This document shows, one piece after another, positions 16,855-24,771 of a stretch of DNA of 64,000 bases (its first letter is position 1; every line of letters starts with the position of its first letter). Both the position numbers and the translations under genes were made by a program. Source of the stretch: RYN-230 sp963770535 (GTDB lineage Bacteria > Actinomycetota > Actinomycetes > Streptosporangiales > Streptosporangiaceae); the NCBI GenBank assembly GCA_963770535.1, contig CAVYPZ010000006.1, positions 62,001 through 126,000 on the forward strand, given 5' to 3'. The notes under the pieces were generated by a model. It did not search any database, had not been told where the DNA came from, and saw only the letters and a program-made list of their open reading frames with translations.

Positions 16855-17744
16855 GTAAATCTCGTTTCCGCCGTGCCGGTGCCGCCGCCCGGACCGCCGA
16901 GATCCAGGATCACTTCGTCCAGATCTGACATGGCCAGTGAGTCACCCTCGACCAGCCGGACCGCCCGGACCAGCGACTGGAGGCCGTCCTGGTAGTTCCA
17001 GGCCGTGTTGACCATGCCCAGCACATGAATGCGCGGGAACCGGCTGGATGGGATCGCGTGCCGGAGGTCGGCGGGGAGCATTTCCAGCACGACCTGGCGG
17101 GAGCCATCGTCGGCCACGGCGGGGATCTTCAGCAGCGCATCCGTCAGCCGCTGCGCGACCGCCGCCGAATGGGCGGCGTTATCCTGCTGCTGCGTCCGGG
17201 TGCCGCCCCGCGGTCTCGGGCCGTCCGGCCGTGATGGCGCCTGGCCCATCCCGCCCATCTGGCCGAGGATGGCGTCAACCCGGTCCAGGATGGCGTCGGC
17301 ATTCAGCTGGCCGACCAGCGGGGTTAAGGCGGCCGAGGATGCTCCCACCTGCTCGACCGACCGGATGACCACATCGGCCAGGTTGTCACGGACCCGTGCC
17401 CCGTCCACGCCGATCTCGTCGAAGAAAGACCGGCCTGCCGGGGTGAAAGCCGGATCGGCCAGGGGCGCTATCTGAGCTTGTATGGCCCGCACCAGCCCGG
17501 TCCGGACCTTGGTGCGGCCATCAAGCACCACCGCGGGTGGTTCCGAGAAGCGTTCCTGAAGAGCTTCGGCGAGGACCTCCCGTGACGATTCGGGAACGCC
17601 CTCAAAGGCCACCTCAAAGGCCAGGGTCAGGGCCTCGGCCAGGGCCCGCCTATCCGGCGGGCCAAGCGCGGCCCGGGTCACCCCGCTGAGCGCCCGGTCC
17701 CCTAATACGGCCACCAACCACGCGACTACGGCCGCTGCAAACAT
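16851..17744 (-). CDS. membrane-anchored protein with C-terminal EAD2 domain (candidate effector/adaptor)
   Basis: First gene of the leftward operon, 297 aa. It begins with one short hydrophobic segment (FAAAVVAWLVAVLG) followed by about 140 residues of amphipathic helices, a Gly/Arg/Gln-rich linker (about 175-205) and a C-terminal EAD2-like domain (about 205-285: LLKIPAVADDGSRQ, VLEMLPADLRHAI, YQDGLQSLVRAVRLVEGDS). EADs are small death-fold-like adaptor domains that join effectors to conflict cores. The helical part resembles the N-terminal helical domains of some actinobacterial STAND/NACHT proteins, but no NTPase follows, and no known toxin enzyme is visible. ATG 17744 follows AGGGGGGCGG. 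Its role as effector or membrane adaptor is inferred from domain pairing with the VMAP protein. Confidence 0.65.
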   Translation of the reverse strand: MFAAAVVAWLVAVLGDRALSGVTRAALGPPDRRALAEALTLAFEVAFEGVPESSREVLAEALQERFSEPPAVVLDGRTKVRTGLVRAIQAQIAPLADPAFTPAGRSFFDEIGVDGARVRDNLADVVIRSVEQVGASSAALTPLVGQLNADAILDRVDAILGQMGGMGQAPSRPDGPRPRGGTRTQQQDNAAHSAAVAQRLTDALLKIPAVADDGSRQVVLEMLPADLRHAIPSSRFPRIHVLGMVNTAWNYQDGLQSLVRAVRLVEGDSLAMSDLDEVILDLGGPGGGTGTAETRFT

Positions 17745-17994
17745 CCGCCCCCCTGCCGCCTCCGCATCGTCATGCGGCGGTCACCTGCATCATCACCCTC
17801 GCGGGGTGTCCTAGCAACCCTGCATTTCCCTGGGACTCGGACCCGGGTTGCAGGCAAGCACGCGGAGAAGATCGGCACGGCTGCCGATAAGTCCGTACCA
17901 AGGGGACGAACCACGTTGGATTCTGGTTTACCCGGCCGTCATATTCGTTGCGGCGGATTCCCGGCCGCGCCTCAGCCGGCCGCAACGGCCTCGG

Positions 17995-18657
17995 CTAAGA
18001 GGCGACGGCGGAAAGGGGCACGGGGCGGCGGGGGGCCGGGGCGATGCCCAGGCAGCCGTGAGCCATCGCGTCCAGCAGTTCGGCCAGCCGGTCGGGGGCC
18101 AGCCCGCTGCGGAAGAACAGGGTGGACTGGATCGCCCCGATCGCCGCGTGAACGGCCAGCCGCAGTTCCCCGTCGGCCAGGTCAGGCCGCAGCGGGGCCA
18201 GCAGGTGCACCCACTCCTCGATGTAGAGGCGCTGCCGGCGGCGCAGCCGCAGGCGGTCCTCCGCGGGGAGCACGTGGGATTCCCGGTGGTAGACCATCAG
18301 GATGGTCCGGTCCATGAGGGCCACCGCGATGTGGTCGCGGACCAGGTCGGACAGGCACTGGCGGTCATCGGCCGTGGCCGCGATGATCTGGTTGGCCCGG
18401 CTCATCAGCCGGTCCATCACCTGGTCCAGCAGGGCGACGAGGATGGATGCCTTGCTGCCGAAGTGGCGGTAGATCCCGGAGCCGACGATGCCGGCCTCTG
18501 CACCGATGTCGGCCAGGGACACCGTGGTGAACCCGCGCCGTGCGGCCAGGTCGGCGGCCGCGTGCAGGATCCTGGCCCGCCGCTCGGGATCACGCCGCCG
18601 CCCCGGGTCACGCTGGCGCCCGGGATCACGCTCGCGCGGGGAACGTGCGCTGGCCAC
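17995..18657 (-). CDS. TetR/AcrR-family transcriptional regulator
   Basis: TetR-type repressor of 220 aa. After an Arg/Pro/Asp-rich leader made of an imperfect RDPGR repeat, the HTH domain (about 25-75) has ARILHAAADLAARRGF, VSLADIGAEAGIV and SGIYRHFGSKASIL, the standard family sequence. The C-terminal ligand-binding domain is helical; a TetR of this shape beside acyl-CoA genes usually binds an acyl-CoA. GTG 18657 is the start used, with no strong ribosome-binding site. It is divergent, 66 bases from the acyl-CoA dehydrogenase gene, so the shared interval is the likely operator and the fatty-acyl gene pair the likely target (inference). Confidence 0.85.
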   Translation of the reverse strand: MASARSPRERDPGRQRDPGRRRDPERRARILHAAADLAARRGFTTVSLADIGAEAGIVGSGIYRHFGSKASILVALLDQVMDRLMSRANQIIAATADDRQCLSDLVRDHIAVALMDRTILMVYHRESHVLPAEDRLRLRRRQRLYIEEWVHLLAPLRPDLADGELRLAVHAAIGAIQSTLFFRSGLAPDRLAELLDAMAHGCLGIAPAPRRPVPLSAVAS

Positions 18658-18723
18658 CTAGCCAGTGTGGCATCCGGGCAGCTAAAGTCCTAGTGAATCT
18701 GCGATCACTTCGATGGAGCAGGC

Positions 18724-19926
18724 GTGGATTTTGCCGAGAGTGCCGAGTACCGCGACCTGCGGGCCGCCGTAGCGTCGATAGCCAGTGGCTTTGGCCCCCA
18801 GTACTACGTGCAGCATGCGGCCGGGCGCACGCCGTGCGGCGAGCTGTGGACCAAGCTTGGTGAAGCAGGATTCATTGGCGTGAACATCCCGGCCGAGTAC
18901 GGCGGCGGAGGCGGCGGCCTCACCGAGCTCGCGCTGGTCTGCGAGGAACTCGGCGCGCAGGGCACCCCGCTGCTGCTACTCGTGGTCTCGGCGGCCATCT
19001 CGGCGGAGGTCATCACCCGGTTCGGCACCGACGCGCAGCGCGTGACCTGGCTGCCTGGCCTGGCCGCCGGGACTACCAAGATGGTGTTCGCGATCACCGA
19101 GCCGGACGCTGGCTCGAACACGCACCGGCTGTCCACCACCGCTACCCGGGACGGCGACGGGTGGGTCCTGCGCGGCACCAAGTACTACATCTCCGGCGTA
19201 GACGAGGCGGAGGCCCTGCTGGTGGTCGCCCGGACCGGCCCCGCGCCGTCCGGCCCGGCGCCCGGCCCCGCACCGTCCGGCCCGCCGCCCGGCCACGGCC
19301 GGGGCGAAGCCCCGCTGTCGCTGTTCATCGTGCCCGCGGACGCACCCGGGCTGGGGCGGACGGTTCTCCCGGTCGATCTGCTGCTGCCTGAGAAGCAGTT
19401 CACGCTGCATTTCGACGACGTGCGGGTCGGCCCGGAGGCGCTGGTCGGCCAGGAGGGCGACGGGTTCCGGCAGATCTTCCACGGGCTGAACCCGGAACGG
19501 ATCACCGGCGCCGCGCAGTGCGTGGGGATCGCGCGTTACCTGCTGGGCGCCGCGTCCCGGTACGCCCGCGAGCGCCAGGTGTGGGACGCGCCGATCGGTG
19601 CCCATCAGGGCGTGGCCCACCCGCTGGCCCGGGCGAAGATCGAGACCGAGCTGGCCGCGCTGATGGTCCGGCAGGCCTGCTGGCAGCATGACCACGGCGA
19701 GCCAGCCGGCGAGTCCGCCAACATGGCCAAGTATGCGGCCGCGGAGGCCGCGATCGCCGCGGCGGACGCGGCCATGCAGACGCACGGCGGGAACGGCTTC
19801 GCCAGCGAGTTCGGGCTGGTGCCGTACTGGGCCTCGGCCCGGCTGCTCCGCGTGGCGCCGGTGAACCGGGAAATGATCCTCAACTACGTGGCCCAGCACA
19901 GCCTGGGCCTGCCGCGGTCGTACTGA
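18724..19926 (+). CDS. acyl-CoA dehydrogenase
   Basis: FAD-dependent acyl-CoA dehydrogenase of 400 aa, cytosolic, introducing the alpha-beta double bond into an acyl-CoA. Family features in order: N-terminal helical domain with NIPAEYGGGGGG and ELALVCEELG; the FAITEPDAGSNTHRL flavin/substrate strand; a Pro/Gly-rich loop at about 175-195 (PAPSGPAPG type repeats) that is an insertion relative to most members; the beta domain; and the C-terminal helices with NPERITGAAQCVGIARYL and THGGNGFASEFGL. GTG 18724 follows GGAGCAGGC. The AMP-dependent ligase gene begins 40 bases downstream, so the pair probably activates and oxidises the same fatty or branched acid. Substrate is not readable from sequence. 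Confidence 0.88.
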   Translation: MDFAESAEYRDLRAAVASIASGFGPQYYVQHAAGRTPCGELWTKLGEAGFIGVNIPAEYGGGGGGLTELALVCEELGAQGTPLLLLVVSAAISAEVITRFGTDAQRVTWLPGLAAGTTKMVFAITEPDAGSNTHRLSTTATRDGDGWVLRGTKYYISGVDEAEALLVVARTGPAPSGPAPGPAPSGPPPGHGRGEAPLSLFIVPADAPGLGRTVLPVDLLLPEKQFTLHFDDVRVGPEALVGQEGDGFRQIFHGLNPERITGAAQCVGIARYLLGAASRYARERQVWDAPIGAHQGVAHPLARAKIETELAALMVRQACWQHDHGEPAGESANMAKYAAAEAAIAAADAAMQTHGGNGFASEFGLVPYWASARLLRVAPVNREMILNYVAQHSLGLPRSY

Positions 19927-19966
19927 GCCGCCTGCGGCACGGACCGAGCTACGCAGGGGAGTCGCC

Positions 19967-21553
19967 GTGGACCTCGCGCGCAACCTCATCCAGCGGATCA
20001 ACGTGGGCGACTCGCTGACCCGGTCCGCGGCCGCCCGCCCGGCCCAGCTCGCGGTGGCGGACGGGCCGCGGCGGTGGACCTACGCGGAGTTCAATCAGTG
20101 GGTGAACCAGCTCGCGCACGGGCTGGCTGCCCGTGGCTACCGGCGGGGTGACGCGCTCGCCCTGGCCTCGGCCAACAGTGCGGAGTTCCTCGCCGTGTAC
20201 TACGCCTGCGCCAAGCTGGGCCTGGTGTGCGTGCCTGTAAACCTGGGCTGGCGGCAGGACGAGGTGGCCTACGTGCTGGACCACTCCGGGGCCCGCGGCC
20301 TGGTCGCCGAGAGCCAGCTGGTGGGGCACGTCCGCGACGCCGTGGTGAAGGTGCCGGCCATCGCGGACGTGTTCGTGGCCCCCGGCACCGGCGCCGCTTA
20401 CGTGGCGGAGCCCGCCGACCGGTCCTGGTCCACCGTGGCCGGCCTGGCCAGCAGCGGATCCGCGGCCGAACCGGAGTGGTTCGTGGACGACCGGGACGCG
20501 CTCAGCTACCTGTACACCTCCGGCACCACCTCCTTCCCGAAGGGCGTGGTGGGCACGCACGTGGCGATCTACCTGGAGTCCATGTCCAGCGCGCTGGACT
20601 CCGGCTGGACCGCCGGCGACCGGTTCGCGGCCGTGATGCCGATGTTCCACACCGCCCAGCTGAACGCGTTCTGCACGCCCGCGATCATGGTGGGCGCAGC
20701 CATCCACGTGCTGCGCGGCTTCGACCCGGGAGCCCTGCTGGACCTGATCGAGCGGGAGCAGATCACCCAGGTGTTCGGGCTGCCGATGATGTTCCGGGCC
20801 ATGCTCGACCACCCGTCGCTGCGCGGGCGGGACCTGTCCAGCCTGCGCCGCGCGGTGTACGCCATGGCCCCCATGCCCGACCAGCTGATCCGCCGCTGCC
20901 TGGACGGGTTCGGCTGCGACTTCGCGCTGCTGTTCGGGCAGACCGAGATGAGCCCGGTGACCACGCTGTTCCGCCCGGAGCACCAGCTCTCGCACATCGG
21001 CGCGGTGGGCACCCCGATCACCGGCGTGCAGGTCGCGATCATGGGCCCGGACGGGGAGCTGCTGCCCCCGGGCGAGCAGGGCGAGATCGTCTACCGCGGC
21101 CCCAGCACCATGAGCGGGTACCTGCACAACGAGGAGGCCACCGGCGCGGCGTTCGCGCACGGCTGGTTCCATTCCGGGGACGTGGGCCGGTTCGGCGGCG
21201 ATGGGGTGCTCTGGTTCGCGGACCGCTACAAGGACGTGATCAAGACCGGCGGCGAGAACGTCGCCTCGATCGAGGTGGAGAAGGCCGTGTACGCGGCCGA
21301 GCCCAGGGTGTCCGAGGCCGTCGTGGTCGGGCTGCCGCATGAGCACTGGACCGAGGCCATCACCGCCGTGGTCGTGCCCAGGCCCGGCGAGACCATCGAT
21401 CCGGCCGGCCTGCTCGAGGCGCTGCGCGGGGAACTCGACGGCTACAAGGTCCCGAAGTCCGTCATCGTGGTGGACGAGCTGCCCAAGACCTCGACCGGGA
21501 AGATCCAGAAGAACGTGGTCCGCGATCAGCACGCCGCGCACTACGGAGGCTGA
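19967..21553 (+). CDS. AMP-dependent acyl-CoA synthetase/ligase
   Basis: ANL-superfamily ligase of 528 aa, converting a carboxylic acid, ATP and CoA to acyl-CoA, AMP and PPi. Core motifs are complete: phosphate loop LYTSGTTSFPKG, LFGQTEMSPV, hinge region GWFHSGDVGRFGGDG then DRYKDVIKTGGENV, and the catalytic lysine in PKTSTGKIQKNV. GTG 19967 lies after AGGGGAG at good spacing. It is the second gene of the acyl-CoA dehydrogenase operon, under probable control of the divergent TetR. FadD-type activity on a medium/long or aromatic acid is expected; the family does not reveal chain length. Confidence 0.9.
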   Translation: MDLARNLIQRINVGDSLTRSAAARPAQLAVADGPRRWTYAEFNQWVNQLAHGLAARGYRRGDALALASANSAEFLAVYYACAKLGLVCVPVNLGWRQDEVAYVLDHSGARGLVAESQLVGHVRDAVVKVPAIADVFVAPGTGAAYVAEPADRSWSTVAGLASSGSAAEPEWFVDDRDALSYLYTSGTTSFPKGVVGTHVAIYLESMSSALDSGWTAGDRFAAVMPMFHTAQLNAFCTPAIMVGAAIHVLRGFDPGALLDLIEREQITQVFGLPMMFRAMLDHPSLRGRDLSSLRRAVYAMAPMPDQLIRRCLDGFGCDFALLFGQTEMSPVTTLFRPEHQLSHIGAVGTPITGVQVAIMGPDGELLPPGEQGEIVYRGPSTMSGYLHNEEATGAAFAHGWFHSGDVGRFGGDGVLWFADRYKDVIKTGGENVASIEVEKAVYAAEPRVSEAVVVGLPHEHWTEAITAVVVPRPGETIDPAGLLEALRGELDGYKVPKSVIVVDELPKTSTGKIQKNVVRDQHAAHYGG

Positions 21554-21577
21554 GTGCCGGCCTTCAGTCCTGGGCCG

Positions 21578-22426
21578 TCACTTCCGGGGCTTGTACCTGA
21601 GCCGCTTGCGGGCCTGCTCGCTCTTGCCGCTGCGCTCGTTGGCCGCCGCCGCCTCCCGGGCCGCCTCCAGGTCGGCCGGGGTCAGCAGGCCGTGGGTGAG
21701 CAGGTACTCGGCCAGCTCACGCGGGTGCCCGCGTTCCTTCCAGATCAGACCCTGGAGCTGCTTCTTGTAGTCGGAGATGGCTCCCTCACCGCTCAGGTCC
21801 AGGGCGATGACCACGTCCATCATCGGCACGGGCTGCGCACCGGGCAGGCCGAGGATGAGCTCCTGGTAGTGGTAGGCCATGGCCAGCCGGGCCGCCGTGT
21901 TCCGCGCGAACCACGCCCTGACCCGGTCCGGGGCGCCCGGCCGGGGCGGGCTGCCGCGCCGGCCGGGTACGCCGTTCGGCTGGACCCTCTTCTCCTGGGT
22001 CTCGGGCTGATCGGGGCCGGGCACGCTCGGCGCGGCCCGGTTGTCCGCCGCCTCCAGCCGCAGCGGGAGCACCCAGCTGCCCACGCTGACCAGCCAGGTC
22101 CCGGCCTCCAGGACCACCGGCAGCGTCTCGAAGTGGTTGGCCGGGGCCACCGGCAGGACCTTGCGGGCGGCCTGCTGCACGACCCGGTGATCCACAGCGC
22201 GGCCCGGGGTATGCGGGGCCAGGTAGACCGGGTAGGTGGGGTCGCGGCTGAACAGCTCCCAGCGGTGATGCACGTAGCGCAGCCCCGCGCAGCGCGGCGA
22301 CCGGTGCAGGGTGAGGTCCTGGTTGCCGCTGAGCACGCTGCGGTCCAGCCAGGTGATCTCGTCGGGTGGGCAGTTCACCCACTCGCGCTGTCCGGCTGAC
22401 CAGAGGAAAAGCTGGCTCACCGCCAC
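21578..22426 (-). CDS. hypothetical protein, unrecognised
   Basis: Protein of 282 aa that I cannot place. The N-terminal 110 residues contain paired Trp/His strands (VNCPPDEITWLDRSVLSG, LHRSPRCAGLRYVHHRWELF) that look beta-rich; the sequence DLTLHRSPRCAGLRYV has a loose FHA flavour. A Pro/Arg-rich linker (about 130-165) leads to a helical C-terminus ending in a basic tail (ARKRLRYKPRK). Codon use is like its neighbours. It is followed on the same strand, upstream, by the FHA membrane protein (84 bases), which supports a phosphothreonine-signalling link. It converges with the acyl-CoA ligase gene with only 24 bases between. Confidence 0.6.
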   Translation of the reverse strand: MAVSQLFLWSAGQREWVNCPPDEITWLDRSVLSGNQDLTLHRSPRCAGLRYVHHRWELFSRDPTYPVYLAPHTPGRAVDHRVVQQAARKVLPVAPANHFETLPVVLEAGTWLVSVGSWVLPLRLEAADNRAAPSVPGPDQPETQEKRVQPNGVPGRRGSPPRPGAPDRVRAWFARNTAARLAMAYHYQELILGLPGAQPVPMMDVVIALDLSGEGAISDYKKQLQGLIWKERGHPRELAEYLLTHGLLTPADLEAAREAAAANERSGKSEQARKRLRYKPRK

Positions 22427-22510
22427 TATTGTGCCGTCCCCGGCTGAGTGGGGCGCCGGTATGACCAGCGCCCGGGCCCAGCCGGGGTCAGCGGGGGCCA
22501 GCCGGCACGC

Positions 22511-23692
22511 TCATCCGATCTGCACCTGGGAGGTGGGCGCCTGCTCGTTCGTGCCCCAGCGGATCACATCGCCGTCGTGCAGTGGCTGCTCACCGGCGGC
22601 CGCGCTGCCGTTCAGCGTCATCCCGTTCATGCCCAGGTTGGCGACCCACCACTGGCCATCGGAGTAGGTGAACCGGGCGTGCTCCCGGGACACCGTGGGC
22701 ACGTCGGGGAGGCCGAGCTCGACCGCGCCCCGGCCGGCCCGGGCACCTGACATCCGGGTCTCGCAGGCCCGGCCCCCGGTGATCAGCCGCAGTGCCGGGA
22801 TCATGCTGCGGGCCGACTCGGCCACGGTGGCCAGGCCACCGCCGGCCGCGGTGGCCGTCGTGGCCGCGCCGGCCCCCACCGGGGCCGACGCGGTCCGGCC
22901 ATCGCTGGCGAACGGCCAGCCGGCCCCGGCCCCGGCCCCAGAACCGGCAGCCAGGCCGGCCCCGGCGGGGTAAGAGCCCACGTGGTCACCGGGCCGGGAT
23001 ACCTGGGCGTCCGGCGGCAGGTACCCGGCGCCGGGCACAGCCTGCTCGAATCCGGACGCGGCCGCCGGCTGGAACACCGGCGGCGCGGCGGCGCCCAGCG
23101 GCCGGCCCTGGCGCAGCTGGTAGCGGCCCTCCGGCACTGAAGGGTCGCTGATCAGGCTCACGTCGACCGGGCCGGGCCCGGCGAGCCGCGCCCCGTGCGC
23201 GGCCACCTGCTCGCCGTACACCTCGGCCGCGCTCGTCTCGACCAGGCCGATGTCCATCCGCTCGCCCAGCGAGCCGAAGTCGCGCGGGTTCAGCCGCAGC
23301 TCGACCGCAGTGGGGGCGAGCAGCGCGCCACTCGGCGTGACCACGAACACCTCAGGCAGGTGACGCAGGGCGAGCTGCAGCACCTCCTGCCCGTCCCGCC
23401 ACGGCCGGGTGGCGATCTGGCGGACCCAGGGGTGGTCCCTGGTCACCCCCAGGGCCCGCAGCGCCAGCACGGTCACCACGCCGAGCCCGGCGAGGAACAG
23501 CAGCACGAGAGTCCCGCCGACGAGAGACCCCGTCGCGGTCCACAGCACCACCCAGCAGACGGTGACGGCCGCGGCGATCGCCCACCGCCTGCGGTTGCGC
23601 CGCGGAGCCCCCGGCGCCTGCATGCGGGGCATCTGGCTGCGGGGCACCGGGGCACGAGAGGGCCGCGGGGGCGCCTCCATGCGATCTGACAT
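22511..23692 (-). CDS. FHA-domain membrane protein (FhaA-like)
   Basis: Protein of about 393 aa. A basic Pro-rich N-terminus is followed by two hydrophobic helices (about 35-75: WAIAAAVTVCWVVLWTATG and GTLVLLFLAGLGVVTVLAL). Then comes a domain like the DUF3662 part of FhaA (VELRLNPRDFGSLGERMD), a Gly/Ala/Pro linker and a C-terminal FHA domain with the expected SREHA, then LGMNGMTLNG and GDVIRWG. FHA domains bind phosphothreonine, normally from Ser/Thr kinases; none is encoded nearby. ATG 23692 is chosen because AAGGA lies 7 bases upstream; an ATG at 23728 with GGAAG is also possible. A role in envelope or cell-division signalling is inferred. Confidence 0.75.
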   Translation of the reverse strand: MSDRMEAPPRPSRAPVPRSQMPRMQAPGAPRRNRRRWAIAAAVTVCWVVLWTATGSLVGGTLVLLFLAGLGVVTVLALRALGVTRDHPWVRQIATRPWRDGQEVLQLALRHLPEVFVVTPSGALLAPTAVELRLNPRDFGSLGERMDIGLVETSAAEVYGEQVAAHGARLAGPGPVDVSLISDPSVPEGRYQLRQGRPLGAAAPPVFQPAAASGFEQAVPGAGYLPPDAQVSRPGDHVGSYPAGAGLAAGSGAGAGAGWPFASDGRTASAPVGAGAATTATAAGGGLATVAESARSMIPALRLITGGRACETRMSGARAGRGAVELGLPDVPTVSREHARFTYSDGQWWVANLGMNGMTLNGSAAAGEQPLHDGDVIRWGTNEQAPTSQVQIG

Positions 23693-23857
23693 CACACCGT
23701 CCTTGGACGCAGGCCGCGGCGCGGCCATCTGTTCGTGCTTCCACGATGCGGACGCGGGCGCTCACCGGTCAACGGAATCGGCCCAGCTCCCAGACATCTG
23801 GAAATTTCCGCCGGGCCGTCTGTGCCGGGACTCAGGTGCCTGGTGAGGACGGTGGGA

Positions 23858-24628
23858 CTACTCCGCGGGCCCGCGCCAGGCGGGTAGCCGCTTCTCCAGG
23901 AACGCGTGGATGCCTTCCTGCGCCTCCGCCGACGCGAACAGCCGCGCGGACAGCTCCGCCATTGCGGAGGACTCCCCGGCGAGCCGCTGCCGCCGGCCGC
24001 GGGTCAGCAGGCGCTTCGTCTCCGCCGCGCCCTGGGGGGACGTCTCCCGGATCTCATCCAGGAGCCGTCCCAGCCCCGAGTCGAGGTTTTCGTTAGTGAA
24101 CGCGCTCGTGATGAAGCCGGCCTGGACCGCCTCGTGCGGCCCGAACGTGGCGCCGGTCAGGCAGTAGCGGGCCATCGCGCGCGGGGTGAGCAGGTCCTGC
24201 GTGGTGAGGGAGATCATCGCGGGGGCCACGCCGATCCGGGCTTCGGTGAATGCGAACGAGGCGGTCTCGGAGGCTACCGCGAGGTCGCAGGCCCCGACGA
24301 TGCCCATGCCCCCGGCCCGGACATGCCCCGTGATGCGGGCGATGACCGGCTTGGCCGCGTCCACGATCGCGCGGAGCAGCGCCAGGATCGCGGTGTTGGC
24401 CGCGGTCATCGGCTGGCTCCCGGCCTCGGCCAGGTCCGCTCCGGCGCAGAACACCCGGCCGCTGTGGGTGATCACGATGGCGCGGGCCGACGGGTCGGCC
24501 GCGGCCTCGGCGAGCCGGGCGGAGAGCTCGGCCACGAGCTGGCGGGACAGCGCGTTGCGATTGCGTGGCGAGTCCAGGGTCAGGGTCGCTACCTGGTCAC
24601 CGACGCGGTAGTGCACGAGCTCGCTCAT
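23858..24628 (-). CDS. enoyl-CoA hydratase/isomerase (crotonase family)
   Basis: Crotonase-fold enzyme of 256 aa acting on enoyl-CoA thioesters. Oxyanion-hole segments are present: RVFCAGADLAEAG and HVRAGGMGIVGACDLAVAS. FTEARIGVAPAMISL carries one of the two usual acidic residues; the second is not obvious, so hydratase versus isomerase or other crotonase activity is open. The C-terminal trimerisation helix (EGIHAFLEKRLPAW) is normal. ATG 24628; single gene, downstream of the FHA gene's start by about 165 bases. A beta-oxidation link with the acyl-CoA genes at 18.7-21.5 kb is possible but they are not in one operon. Confidence 0.85.
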   Translation of the reverse strand: MSELVHYRVGDQVATLTLDSPRNRNALSRQLVAELSARLAEAAADPSARAIVITHSGRVFCAGADLAEAGSQPMTAANTAILALLRAIVDAAKPVIARITGHVRAGGMGIVGACDLAVASETASFAFTEARIGVAPAMISLTTQDLLTPRAMARYCLTGATFGPHEAVQAGFITSAFTNENLDSGLGRLLDEIRETSPQGAAETKRLLTRGRRQRLAGESSAMAELSARLFASAEAQEGIHAFLEKRLPAWRGPAE

Positions 24629-24664
24629 CCGGGCCTCCCGGCGCCGATCGTACGCCGATGATGA

Positions 24665-24698
24665 GGGACCCCCCGGGCGGGCTGGCCCGGGGGGTCCC
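24665..24698 (-). terminator. strong hairpin downstream of the HtrA-like protease gene
   Basis: Perfect 14-bp inverted repeat (GGGACCCCCCGGGC with its exact complement) around a 6-base loop, about 75 bases beyond the protease stop and upstream of the enoyl-CoA hydratase start. No T run. Very stable; best read as the protease terminator. Confidence 0.75.
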
Positions 24699-24771
24699 CG
24701 TTGTGCCGGCGAGGCTCTATGCGGTGAGTCTCGCCGTTGATCCCGGCCGGCCCGCGGGCCGGCCGGAGTCC

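Noticed and set aside
17831..17845. tRNA-like GGGTCCGAGTCCC on the minus strand upstream of the conflict operon
   Set aside because: Resembles a T-arm, but TTC is replaced by TCC and no acceptor, D or anticodon stem can be drawn around it.
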